DNA from: Trichopria drosophilae
Lineage: Eukaryota > Arthropoda > Insecta > Hymenoptera > Diapriidae
Length of the DNA: 64,000 nt
NCBI GenBank assembly: GCA_030407085.1
Contig: CM059583.1
Coordinates: 82,803,501-82,867,500 of the forward strand
Direction of reading: 5' to 3'
The first letter of the stretch is position 1; every line of letters begins with the position of its first letter. This document shows positions 34,692 through 44,702 of this stretch, piece by piece. The notes beneath the pieces were generated by a model. That model made no database searches and had not been told where the DNA came from. It saw only the letters and a program-made list of their open reading frames with translations. The position numbers were made by a program, and so were the translations under genes.

Positions 34692-34966
34692 CAGTGGTCC
34701 CCACCCTAAGTTATACCATCCAAAGTTATATGTCTATCCTAAGTTATAGAGTGGCCTTCTCCAAAGTTATACCAGTTTCTTCCTCTCCTTCCCCCACCAC
34801 ATTGTTTTGCTGAGCCACACTCGCTTGGCGACACTCGCACACAGAAGCACCCATTGCATGGATATAAATAAAGATACGGGAGTGAGAATAGTGAGGGGCT
34901 ATAACTTTGGAGAATCGTCCGCCATTTTGAAAGAACCGACACTATAACTTAGGATGGGGACTACTG
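34692..34966. mobile_element. Pogo/mariner-like MITE, 275 bp
   Basis: TIRs CAGTGGTCCCCACCCTAAGT and its imperfect inverse ending GGGGACTACTG, flanked by TA at 34690-34691 and 34967-34968. Interior has repeated AAGTTATA words on both strands and no ORF. TA target and CAGT terminus point to the Tc1/mariner/pogo group. Confidence 0.8.
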
Positions 34967-34983
34967 TACTTAAAATCATTACA

Positions 34984-35500
34984 TGAGTAAAAATTCCTGA
35001 AGTGTGCCACCAAATTTTCGAATTCATTCCAAAATGAATTCCAGTGAATTTATTCCAAAATGGGTAAAATGAAAGGTAATTATGAGTTTATTAAATGGGT
35101 CAAAGGATTTTTCAAAAAAATTAAATTTCCCTGAATTATGCACAATTGAAATTTTTGACAGTATTTTAGTAAAAAATTAATATCTTCGGATTAAATGATT
35201 CGATCTTTATGAAATTTTCTGGAAGTGAATGTGAAATATTGTACTTCTAATTGAAATAATAACAAATTTTAATTGTTTAATTTTAATCATTGTTGTTGCA
35301 AAATTAATTATTAAATTGAAAAATAAACAATGTTATCAACGTCTGAAGAACTTCGTTCAAAATTCATTAGATAGGGAATTTGATAACGAATAGATACCCG
35401 TTTTAAAATATCGTGGCCCGCACTTAGAAACAAACTACTTACGTTTTTTCTGAAGCGCGGCAGGTCTCTCTACGGCGCGGTACGCCTGCTACCGCGGTGC
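34984..35500. repeat. Left TIR of the Sola-like element
   Basis: Inverted match to 38395-38894, including GTGTGCCACCAAATTTTCGA at the tip and a GC-rich inner part near 35440-35500. Confidence 0.85.
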
Positions 35501-36469
35501 AGGTATCGCCGCGCTTGCGCGTCTCGCTTCTCTCCTTTGCGTGTTTGCCTTAGTAACAAACAGTTAATAAAAAGTAATCAAATAAAATAATAACGGTATG
35601 AAATAAAACTGCAACATTTTTTTTATAAATAAAAGTTATTAAAAGAAACAAAATTATGTTTTTTATTATCTATTTCTTAATTACATGTTCCTCAACGTTC
35701 TCGTCGTTGGAAGACAATTTAAAAATAAGTGTTTTGTCGTTTTTGACTTAAAAAACAATGGAACTGTTGAGGTTTAGAATCGGGCAACTGGGTTTTGCCA
35801 AATAACGGAGACACGATTAATAACAAAAAAACATTTATTACCTATATATATATATCGAACTTATTAAGAGTACAAAGATTCGAACTTATCGCGTTAATCA
35901 GTTTCATCTTTTTTTTTTTTTTTAATTGCAATCGGTAATCAATACAGAGGAACCGCGCGTGTCGCACGGTGAGCGAGGAGTGAGCCGCGCTCGGCCATGA
36001 AGAAGCACTGATGAAGCGCCAACGGCGCCGGCACTCCGCGCATGCGCACGGAACAGTAGAGAGATGGCAAGCGAATGCGCTGCAATACCGACTGCGGACT
36101 GCAGCTGCTCGTTCATACTTCGCAGGAACTGACGTGTTTTCTTTATGGATTCGGCCGTTTGGAATCTCTTTCCTAAAAAACTTTCTTCTCTTTGATGTTC
36201 TTTCCTCGAGCAAAATTTGAAATTAATATTTTTGAAAAAATCTATTGCCCAATCGTATAAAAGTTTCGCGGTAGTTAGTTCTTTTCCTTGCATACTGGCC
36301 TTATAGGCACTTCTTTTCACTGTCTCCCCACTACCATCCCATGCACCCTTACCATGGGAGGTGACAAAAAAGTGCCATTCAGCGTTGAATTAAAATCTTT
36401 TTTATGTGAAGATAAGTTTACTAAACTACTCTTGTTTTTGTATTGGGAGGCTGCACCGTCCGAAAACTA
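35501..36469. other. Non-coding part of the Sola-like element
   Basis: Includes a GC-rich block at 35935-36130 with GCGCATGCGCA and other CpG-rich words, possibly a promoter or a further insertion. The C-terminal third of the transposase should lie here and is missing. Confidence 0.35.
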
Positions 36470-38286
36470 AAACTAAATAATTTTTTTAAATTTTCTGTTG
36501 CCATACTTTTCTTTTAAATAAGATATTAATTTATTATTGAAAATATATACACCTGCAGTATTATGCTTTTCTTGTTCTGAAATAATGACAAAGTTAAAAT
36601 TGCGAAGCGTATTGTTTTCTTTGCTGTATACTACATATGGATGCAATGTTACATGTATATTCGACCAATGATACGCCTGTATGGCATCTTGCACGCACAG
36701 GTATAATTTTCTGCAAAATCTAAACAAACTAAAAAGTCTCCGTCGCGTAAATGTTTAAATTTAAACTTGAAAAATAAGAAGCTTGAGCCTTTGCCATAAA
36801 GTCATGCTTTAATAACAATCGTAAATCTTCTTTCAATTTTTTTAATAATCCTTCTACACAATCAAGCTGCTGTTGAAACTCACATCTATGGAGTAAAATT
36901 TATACCATCCACGAAACAATATAAGTAACGCTATGGTAAAAACATACTTACCTATTCATGCTGACCCATTCATTGTATTCACCTCAGATAATGGAAAGGC
37001 AGAAAACAATTTACGTAATTCTTCACAAACAACTTCAGCACCGGGACATTTCTGGCAGGTTAGTAAATAACAAGAAGGACAAGGATCTTCGCATACCATC
37101 TTTTTTAATGCATCTTTGTATGAAAAATTTAAATCGGGTTCATGCTTTTGTAATTCTGCTTCCAAGCAATGAAACTTTAACTTCATATTTTGATGAGTCT
37201 TACAGACACACATATTATGACACCCATTTTTATTTGGCAAAATGCATTTGCATTGCTTCAAATTATGGATCAAAAGTTATTTCCATACATTTGTACGACC
37301 TAAATCTGATTTAATGGAAATGCAGTCTTTTTTTCCCTGGCATTGTCCGACTGTTATCTTCTGATAAGTAAAAATCTGTGACTTTTTGTACGATCTTGGG
37401 ATCCATAGACCGACCTTTTTTCTATATGGATAAGCTTTATATCCCCCTGACTGACGCACTTTTTTGGCCCGAGATGCCATTCGATGAGAAACACTAAAAT
37501 AATTCCGTATTTGACGTATGGATAATTCAGTTGGCAGTGTTGTTAAGATTTCTATCGTTTCATTATCATTTTTTTAGTTAATAAAGCATTCTTTATGTCA
37601 GAAAATATACATTGGTCCCTCATTATGAAATGAAGGCTTTGGGTTTATTGTTTTTTCTAAAATCTTAGAAACCGATATCGCTTCAGCACGGCTGTCTTCC
37701 AAGGATAATTTTTTCCGTTTTATTTTACGCTCTGGCACATCATATTCGTGAAGGATTTTATTAATTTTTTCAATTTTCATGTCCCGATCTACAGTGGGAA
37801 ACTCACACGTTTGGTCCTTATAAATATTATCTGCATCTGTATCTGTATATTGAAATAAATTATACTAAAAATAATTACAGTTAATTAACATTCACGTTCA
37901 ATTAATTTATTTGCCATTTATTATTTTAAAATAAAATAGTGTTTGTCGAATCAATTTAGCGACAAATATAATTTTGAAACTGAATAATAAAAATATATTT
38001 ATAACAATATATCTTTTCTTAATTTGCGGTTATGTTTTTTACCGCATACTTCGTCTATTATATCTTTTTGTCGCAATTCTTCATTTTGGGGAATAATATT
38101 TACAAAAGATTCTTTTATTTCAACGCTATCCTTGCTAATTTTACGCCTACATGAATCACATATATATTGCCCAATTAGAGAACTAAATTTACACTTCCAA
38201 TTTTTCGTAACACACTTAATATTTTTGAAAACTGACTTGTGTTTTTCTTTCGATAATGGATTACAGCACCGATTCACAAAGGACAA
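36470..38286 (-). pseudogene. Transposase-like gene of the Sola-like element, broken
   Basis: Reads downward from the ATG at 38286. Block 1 (38286-37999): RCCNPLSKEKHKSVF...YICDSCRRKI, a Cys-rich N-terminal module; an intron-like AT-rich gap with an acceptor-like CAG follows near 37845. Block 2 (37845-37598): charged helix with EYDVPERKIKRKKLSLEDSR. Block 3 (37560-37277): LPTELSIRQIRNYFSVSHRM, a helix-turn-helix-like segment, then GKKDCISIK. Block 4 (37273-36956): HNMCVCKTHQNMKLKFHCLE and a second Cys cluster. Block 5 (about 36890-36473): DGDFLVCLDFAENY, with a candidate catalytic Asp near 36717, then AIQAYHWSNIHVTLHPYVVY. Frameshifts separate most blocks. Related proteins are common in Hydra and insects; role as transposase inferred. 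Confidence 0.6.
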
Positions 38287-38394
38287 GGTTCAAATAACGA
38301 AGAGAATAATCACGAGGTAGAAACATGTCTCAACTTGTGTAACGCTCAATAGAAAAAACAATAGAAAAAACAATAGAACGCGTTTCTACTTATT

Positions 38395-38894
38395 CAGCGT
38401 GCTGGCGCGGCGGCAGGAGTATCGCACGGGAGAGAAACGCGCCGCACGTCAGATAAAACGTAGTTACTTTATTTCTAAGTGCAGGCCACAAAATTTTAAA
38501 ACGGGTATCCATTCTTTATCAAATTCCCTATCCGATGAAATTTGAACGAAGTTCCTAAGACGTCGTCTATTTTTCAATTTAATAATCAATTTTGCAATAA
38601 CAATGATTAAATTTAAACAATTAAAATTTTCTATTATTTCAATTAAAAGTATCATATTTCATGTTCACTTCCAGAAAATTTCATAAAGATCGAATCATTC
38701 AATACGAAGATATTAATTTTTTACTAAAATACTGTCAAAAATTTCAACTGTGCATAACTTCTGGAAATTTAAATTTTTTGAAAAATCCTGTTTGATCTGT
38801 TTGATTAACTCATAATTACCTTTCATTTTACCCATTTTGGAATAAATTCATTGATTTCGAAAATTTGGTGGCACACTTCAGGAATGTTTACTCA
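38395..38894. repeat. Right TIR of the Sola-like element
   Basis: Inverse of 34984-35500. Confidence 0.85.
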
Positions 38895-39125
38895 CACCTT
38901 ATAGTCAGTCCATGCATAAATCTTACATGGTCTAGGTCATCTTATCTACACTACATCTTTCTTTCTTTCTGTCAATGTGAAAACAAAACGAAAGACGACA
39001 ACGTATTGCTCATTATGATAATAACAAATTTCTTCACATTAGAACCGTATACAATAGCCCACATAAGGTCGCCTTATTCGTAGCGAATTTTACTTTTGAA
39101 CTATCTTCTTCAATTTTCGACCATT

Positions 39126-39170
39126 CTCTCTCTCTATCTCTCTTTCTCTCTCTCACTCTCTCTCTATTTC
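39126..39170. repeat. CT-rich microsatellite
   Basis: Interrupted CT dinucleotides between the Sola-like element and the LINE ORF1. Confidence 0.8.
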
Positions 39171-39533
39171 TAGTGAGTAAACACTTCACACGTGCAAATT
39201 CTTGCTCCACCTTATTTGATTATTATTCACGACTATCTTCATTCTCCGGAGCGAGAAGTTATTCTAGAAGGTGTGCACCAGTTGTGGAACTGATTAGTAA
39301 AGTTTTTTCCGATTGACAACATATAGTGGGTCCAAGGTGTGCCTTTTTGGAAAATCATAAAATCTATTCCACGATTTTCACCGGGCACGTGTCAACGGCG
39401 AGCGCGGATCCAACGTCAACTGCGCAAGTCCACGTCAGTCACGTGGTGTAATATGTCAGCGGCCTATTTCAAGTAACAACTGTCATCGATACTGAATTGA
39501 AGACGAGCAACATTATATAAGGTGTGAAAACCG

Positions 39534-40923
39534 ATGCCGAAAACTCGAAGTAACAGCCATAACGTAGCTGTTCGCGTAATTTGTGCAAAGTGCTACAAGC
39601 CTGTAATCGATTTCGTCAAGTGTCCCTTTTGCGAAAAGTGTTTTTAATAGTCTTGCGGACGGCTCTACATACGCGGCAAATCGGAATCTGTGTGTTGTGT
39701 GCGCTCTTAGTCTCGCTTACTTCTTCCGCCGCCTACCGTCGCAACTACTGTTATTCCGCGTGACGTATCTCTCCTCGCGCTCCATACTCCGCCCTCTCTT
39801 CTTCATCGAGTGCAGCCGTTATTTACACCGTCGCGACTATTTACGGCTAGTACCCTCCCTCCGCAAGTGTTATCCATTTCGCCTACCTTGCCCACAACGC
39901 TGTCAACTATGGATAAGGCTCAGCAATTTTCGCAAATCCTTGAAGCGATTAACGGTGTGCGACAGGAACTTACAGTTGTTAGGGCTGATACTAATGCTAT
40001 TCGAACCGATTTTACGAATTTAGCATCTGCTGTGCAGCAGAATACCGCTTTATGCAATGCTCTCAAATCGGATTTTGAATATATGAAGAAGAGCAATGCC
40101 CTTGCACGACCAACTACATACCTCATAGTAAATGGTATATAGCAAATGGGTGCTCTCTGTCACGTAATGACATTATGTACCGCATGCTGACCCACTTAAA
40201 ATTGCCTGGTTTATTGAGCGACATCTTGAAAATTGATAAAATTGAACATAATCGATCATCGACATCTTATTCTTCTGCTACCAGTTCGACAACTCCTACA
40301 CAGTATTTCTCCTTGAAATTACGCCTTACATCTGTTCACGTTCGAAATTTTATTGTTGAAACAAAGCGAAACTGGCCTGATGTCATCCAGGCATCTAGCA
40401 TAGCAAACATTTTTATTCTAAAAATTCATGTAAGTTAAACCACAAATGTATTACTAATAGATTACTAACATTTTTTGTAAAATCATATATTGTTTTGTAG
40501 GCAATAAATTCTGAAGAGGGTCATCATATTGACCGAAACGTCAAAATTTCAATTTTATTTTGTGTACTGACCATCTCACCAATACTTACTCTCAAATAAT
40601 TAATAATTGCGGTCAAGAACTCATGCATAAGCATAATTATCAAAACAAAGCGTAAGTTGGGGAAAATTACCGTCCAGGAACTATTCCCGTAATTATCCAA
40701 AGATGCTAACGCCGACAAAACTGTGTACGTCAACGAGTTTTTGTCCTCATCGACTTACAATTTGCTTTAAAAAGCCAAACTAGCGGCTAATAACGCAGGT
40801 TATAAGCGCGTTTGGGCGAGAGGTTGCATTGTTTTTGTAAGAAAAGATGGCGGCACCCCCGAGTTGTTAATTGCCACAGAACAAGATCTCAATAACATTG
40901 TCTGAAACCACAGCAGCGAGAGA
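39534..40923 (+). pseudogene. LINE ORF1 (zinc finger, coiled coil, RRM-like domain), broken
   Basis: RNA-binding ORF1 of a CR1/L2-type non-LTR element. ATG at 39534 opens a Cys-rich finger (CAKCYKPVIDFVKCPFCEKC, 39579-39640) ending in stops near 39645. A coiled-coil region follows at 39908-40110 (FSQILEAINGVRQELTVVRA), then DIMYRMLTHLKLPGLLSDIL near 40170-40230 and LRLTSVHVRNFIVETKR near 40322-40372, the usual RRM-like core. Its tail appears at 40640-40905 (KAKLAANNAGYKRVW...IVFVRKDGG). The block 40434-40620 interrupts it. Stops at 40139 and later kill the frame. ORF2 is absent. Confidence 0.65.
40434..40620 (+). other. Intron-like and TE-tail-like block inside the LINE ORF1
   Basis: 40434-40500 begins GTAAGT and ends TTGTTTTGTAG, a good GT-AG intron. 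It is followed by a short hairpin (GGGTCATCATATTGACCG) and CCGAAACGTC, a motif common in the 3' tails of several animal retroelements. Either a fragment of another element or an alternative end of this one. Confidence 0.35.
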
Positions 40924-41054
40924 AATCATAGAAATTATGACATTGGAAGATTTGAATTAGACTACCTCCTTTCTCTTACGTCACGGATTGCCGAAATTGG
41001 TTAAAGAGAGAATGCTTTGAAAAAAATGTGCAACGACCTTTTACACGCGTCTGG

Positions 41055-41984
41055 ACCTGTATACATTTTCGAAAGTTTCGGGAAAACAAATGTACGGTAA
41101 ATAAGTGATGGACAGATAATTGACGACGATGAAAACGGTATACTGCTAAAGTTAATGGATCTAACAAAGCGTATACGAGAGCGAGAGAGGTGATAGTAGG
41201 ATGCACGAGGAAATGATCATTTTACTCTCGCTTTCAATAAGGTTTCTAGCTTATGATGTATTTCCACATAAACACGGAGAAGCGAATATAATGATGCAAT
41301 ATCTAACCTTTAATGAAGGCGACTTTTAAAATTTGTTTTTCGATAGTCCACACATGGCAATACTACATTGGAATGATTGAATTAGACTGCCTCCTTTCTA
41401 TTACGTCACGGATTGCCGAAGTTTGGGAAAGAGGAAATGTTTTGTTGAAATTGTGCAATGGCCTTTTAAACGCGTCTGGACCTGTATACAATTTCGAAAG
41501 TTGCGGGAAAACAAATCGATGTATTTCCACATAATCACGGAGATGCGATTGTAATGCAGCAATATCTGACCCTTAATGAAGGCGACTTTTGAAATCTGTT
41601 TTTCGACACATGGCAATATTGACGTGTAACGGCCAACACTTTTCAATCTCTCTGATCGAATTTTGTAAGATGAAACATTAGAAAGACGTCATTTTCAATA
41701 ATAATGAAAAAAACAGAACATTTTTTAATAACAATATCTAAGTAAATAATAAATATTGCTTAACCTTTACCTTCTCTTTTCGTCAGACAATGTAACGCAA
41801 AAAATTACCTATGTTTTTCGACCTTCACAGCTTTCGAAATTTATAATAATAATACATGAAATTGTTTATCATAACCTCCTTTCACTCCTGACCTTCTTAC
41901 GGACCACTTGCGTAATTCTTCCATCATACTATCATCGATAGGAGGTAGGGTGAGGGGCGGCAGAAGCCCTATAGCCCCTCTACT
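41055..41984. repeat. Right TIR of the Polinton-like element
   Basis: Inverse of 29452-30400. A further TIR-like unit continues inward to about 40975 (ACGTCACGGATTGCCGAA near 40979 and again near 41404). Confidence 0.8.
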
Positions 41985-42099
41985 GTATTGCACGTATTAC
42001 ACAATATGTCCAAGAAAAGGTTCGGGAATATAAAAAGTGTAAATTAATTTATTTAATGTTATAATATCGACCTGCATTAAATTCCATTTATTTATTACC

Positions 42100-42760
42100 T
42101 TTAAAAAATGTAAATATTTTGAATATATCTGGCTGTTTTTTCAAAACTATCAAACATCCCGTTTAAATCATTTGTTTAAAATTTTTGTCATATTAAAATG
42201 ATTAATAAATAGATAATTAAAGCGTAAACCTTGCTCTTTCTTAGATATTTAAAAATATTAACAATGTTCAGTTTTTAAAATATTTGAAATCTGTTTGCGT
42301 GTACGCATAATTCGACTGGAAGTCATCACCCCTTCAAAAATCCCCGTAAATTTGCCAGATTTCGGTTATCGCTTTGTCGTTTTCGGGACATTTATGAATT
42401 TTGAACATTTTTAATATCGAGCTCAACTCCCTTCTGGTTATCACAAAAAAAACTTGAAAAACTGAATAAAAGCATTACGAATTTAAAAGTTCATTTCTTG
42501 TACATAAATAACGTGTTAGCTTTGAGATAGCATTCGACAGCGGTAGACCAGTGTTCAGCGTCGCATGATGTAGTACATTCAAGTTAAGCTGCATGCGCAG
42601 TGGACTACTACTGGATAGATAGGCCCCTCTCAAATTAATCAATTTATATATAACAAATTTAGTAAAATTAATTTAAATAACAAATTAAAAACAGTAAACA
42701 TATTTTTTATATGAACGGGGAAAGAATCCTATTTAGCCTATAATTTCTAATATACTTTTA
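42100..42760 (-). repeat. Old interspersed repeat, copy 2
   Basis: Inverted, diverged relative of 17500-18060 (shared block near 42540-42620 with GACCAGTGTTCAGCGTCGCA and CAAGTTAAGCTGC). No ORF. Confidence 0.6.
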
Positions 42761-42956
42761 CAAGGGAAGTAGAATACAAGGGTAATAGAATTCATAAGTA
42801 ATGACAATTACTCTTTCGTTTACTCGAATATAGAGTGGATAGAGATATAGAATCCTAGAAATATTGTATATATATTAAAAGTATCCAAATTAATTATGAA
42901 CAGTTCCGTATTGCGCATACACATATTTCGAGAAAAGGGAAATCTCATTTTCTATC

Positions 42957-43160
42957 CCAGTCAAAAATTTAGACGTCTAAAAGGACGACCAAAAGGACGT
43001 GCAAAAGGACACGCAAAAAGACGTCTAAAGACACGTCCCTCTGGACGTCCTAAATTGTGATACCTTTTCACGTCCTGTTGATGCAGATTCATAATTTTCA
43101 GAACATCAGCGATTCTCGTCTGTGCACTATGGGCTAGAAGGCATTCAATAACGGACACTA
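42957..43160. repeat. GACGTC-rich repeat fragment
   Basis: Starts CCCAGTCAAAAATTTAGACG and contains many GGACGT words. The same terminus appears at 45297 and, inverted, at 46290-46325; the segment GAACATCAGCGATTCTCG near 43100 also recurs inverted near 47020. So it is a partial copy of the palindromic family at 44703-47020. Confidence 0.6.
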
Positions 43161-43184
43161 TGCAAGATTTGAACGGATTTGATC

Positions 43185-43510
43185 GAAACTCGTTACTCAG
43201 GGGTTTTTGGGGTCGCTGAATACGAATCTGACATTCATTTTCGACAATTAAAAATGGCGGATCCAATATGGCGGAAGAATTTTGAAAAATGAAACGAAAT
43301 CACTTAAAACTCGGTACTCAGGGGTTTTTGGTGTCGCTGATTACGAATATGAGGTCAAATTAACAAAATTCAAAATAGCCGATCAAACATGACTGATGAG
43401 TTTTACAAAAAACCATTAAATAATTATAAACCCTGCTACGTAGGGGTTTATCAGGTCGTTCATTACGACGAATATGAGGTCAGATTTACAGCATTCAAAA
43501 GGTCTGAACA
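43185..43510. repeat. Tandem 130-140-bp repeat, three diverged units
   Basis: Each unit has a CTCAGGGGTTTTTGGGGTCGCT-type block (about 43195, 43316, 43440), a TACGAATATGAGGTC block and AAAATGGCGGATCCAATATG-like text. Related text occurs at 57310-57690. Confidence 0.7.
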
Positions 43511-43724
43511 AAATTCACATGGCCGAGTAATAATCATTGATTGAGCGGATTTTCAACTACTGGGCAGTTTTATTGCACACAATTTATGTACTTCCTCTTA
43601 GCGTTACCCAAGACTATCGACGTGGACGTGGGAAGTATTTTAGCCTCTTTCTTTTCTTTGTTTTATTGTTTTTTTTAAACTTTTTTTTACTTGTTTTTTC
43701 CCCCAATATACGACAAATATTACT

Positions 43725-43985
43725 TCATGGATTGTCATCGCCATCGACTTCTTCACCTTCTGAGACTATAATATCATTCAACAATTTAAACGCTTCCGCG
43801 AGTCCAGTATTTTCATTTTCTTCTTCGTAGTCTTCGCTGTTTTCGCCAGATTCTTCTTCTTCGTTGGGCTCTACTACCGACACAAGTAATAAATCTCGTA
43901 CACTTTCAGGAATTGACAGAAACTTTTTTTGTTTTAATCGCATATTAAGACCTATACTGGATATTTTTATGTCCGATGTATCCAT
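43725..43985 (-). CDS. Hypothetical acidic ORF
   Basis: 86 codons from ATG 43985 to TGA 43725-43727. Starts MDTSDIKISSIGLN and has a long acidic stretch (EPNEEEESGENSEDYEEENE), then LAEAFKLLNDIIVSEGEE. Clean composition suggests recent coding use, and acidic N termini are frequent in piggyBac-type transposases and host chromatin proteins, but there is no diagnostic motif. Could be an exon or an isolated ORF. Function unknown. Confidence 0.35.
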   Translation of the reverse strand: MDTSDIKISSIGLNMRLKQKKFLSIPESVRDLLLVSVVEPNEEEESGENSEDYEEENENTGLAEAFKLLNDIIVSEGEEVDGDDNP

Positions 43986-44702
43986 TGCTCTGTAAAAGAC
44001 ATCTTCAAGATTTTATTCACGGTTGTGTTTTCTACTCAAAGAGGCCCCAGAAACTCTCAAGGAGCTTGTATGGAAGAAGGTGAAGTTGTATATAATATAA
44101 AAATAATTTCGGGATAATACTAATGAGCTCCGAACTTTATAGATCCAGATCTCTTTTGTAAGAATTTATGTAGTGGCAAAAAAAATTGTTTACGCTTTAT
44201 TTCAAGTGTAACTTCGTTAAAATACAAAACGAGCAAAAATGGGCAAATTTAACTGAAAGTTAATTTTACATAGAAGACATTCCACTTTCATTTTTTATGA
44301 TATCGTGTAGAAGTTAGAAGAACTACAAAACAGAAGCAAGTGCATTTAGAAAAAAAAACGTTCACCTACATAGAATGTGCTTTATTTTTTACAATACAGA
44401 CTATTTTTAATTTTTCTTTGTTTGGTTCAACATACTGCATGTTATAACAAAGATATAACGTTTAGAAGTGATAAAAATAATCGATTTGAAAAAATAATCT
44501 AACATTTAGTATACCAAGCATTTTAAATTTTTTAATACAATTTTTTAAAACAAAATAAAATCCACGCCATAATATTTGACCCATTAGTATAATACTTTAC
44601 AAAAAGTTGTACCATATACTATACAATTAGACTATAAAATTCAAAATTCGAAATTCTCAAGTGGACTTTTGTCCGTTTTTAGATGCCTTCTGGCCTATAG
44701 TG
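43986..44702. other. AT-rich non-coding DNA
   Basis: Nothing recognised between the acidic ORF and the palindrome. Confidence 0.4.

Larger units (their letters stand above)
34984..38894 (-). mobile_element. DNA transposon with 500-bp TIRs, Sola-like (tentative)
   Basis: TIR 34984-35500 is the inverse of 38395-38894; ends read TGAGTAAAAATTCCTGAAGT and, inverted on the right, TGAGTAAACATTCCTGAAGT. Flanking ACAT and ACAC may be a decayed 4-bp TSD. One minus-strand transposase-like gene lies inside. The protein type (CCNPL...C-x2-C N-terminus; HNMCVC..HQN; LDFAENY) is one I associate with Sola-type elements, but I cannot confirm the superfamily. Nested in the Polinton-like shell, 16 bp from the MITE. 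Confidence 0.7.
29452..41984. mobile_element. Polinton/Maverick-like element shell, 12.5 kb
   Basis: Ends are inverted repeats starting AGTAGAGGGGCT (29452) and finishing GCCCCTCTACT (41984), flanked on both sides by the 6-bp duplication GTATTG (29446-29451 and 41985-41990). Terminal AG/CT, a 6-bp TSD, TIRs of several hundred bp and a size of 12-20 kb are the structural hallmarks of Polintons. None of the expected proteins (protein-primed DNA polymerase B, integrase, packaging ATPase, protease, capsid) is recognisable. The interior is occupied by younger insertions plus about 4 kb of unassigned sequence. So it is non-autonomous or gutted, and the class call rests on structure. Confidence 0.65.

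Noticed and set aside
36011..36220. GC-rich ORFs near 35842-36320 on both strands
   Set aside because: No homology visible; CpG-rich non-coding block of a transposon is the simpler view.
43385..43420. ACTGATGAG in the tandem repeat as a third hammerhead core
   Set aside because: No helix II closing partner and no GAAA block follow at the right distance.
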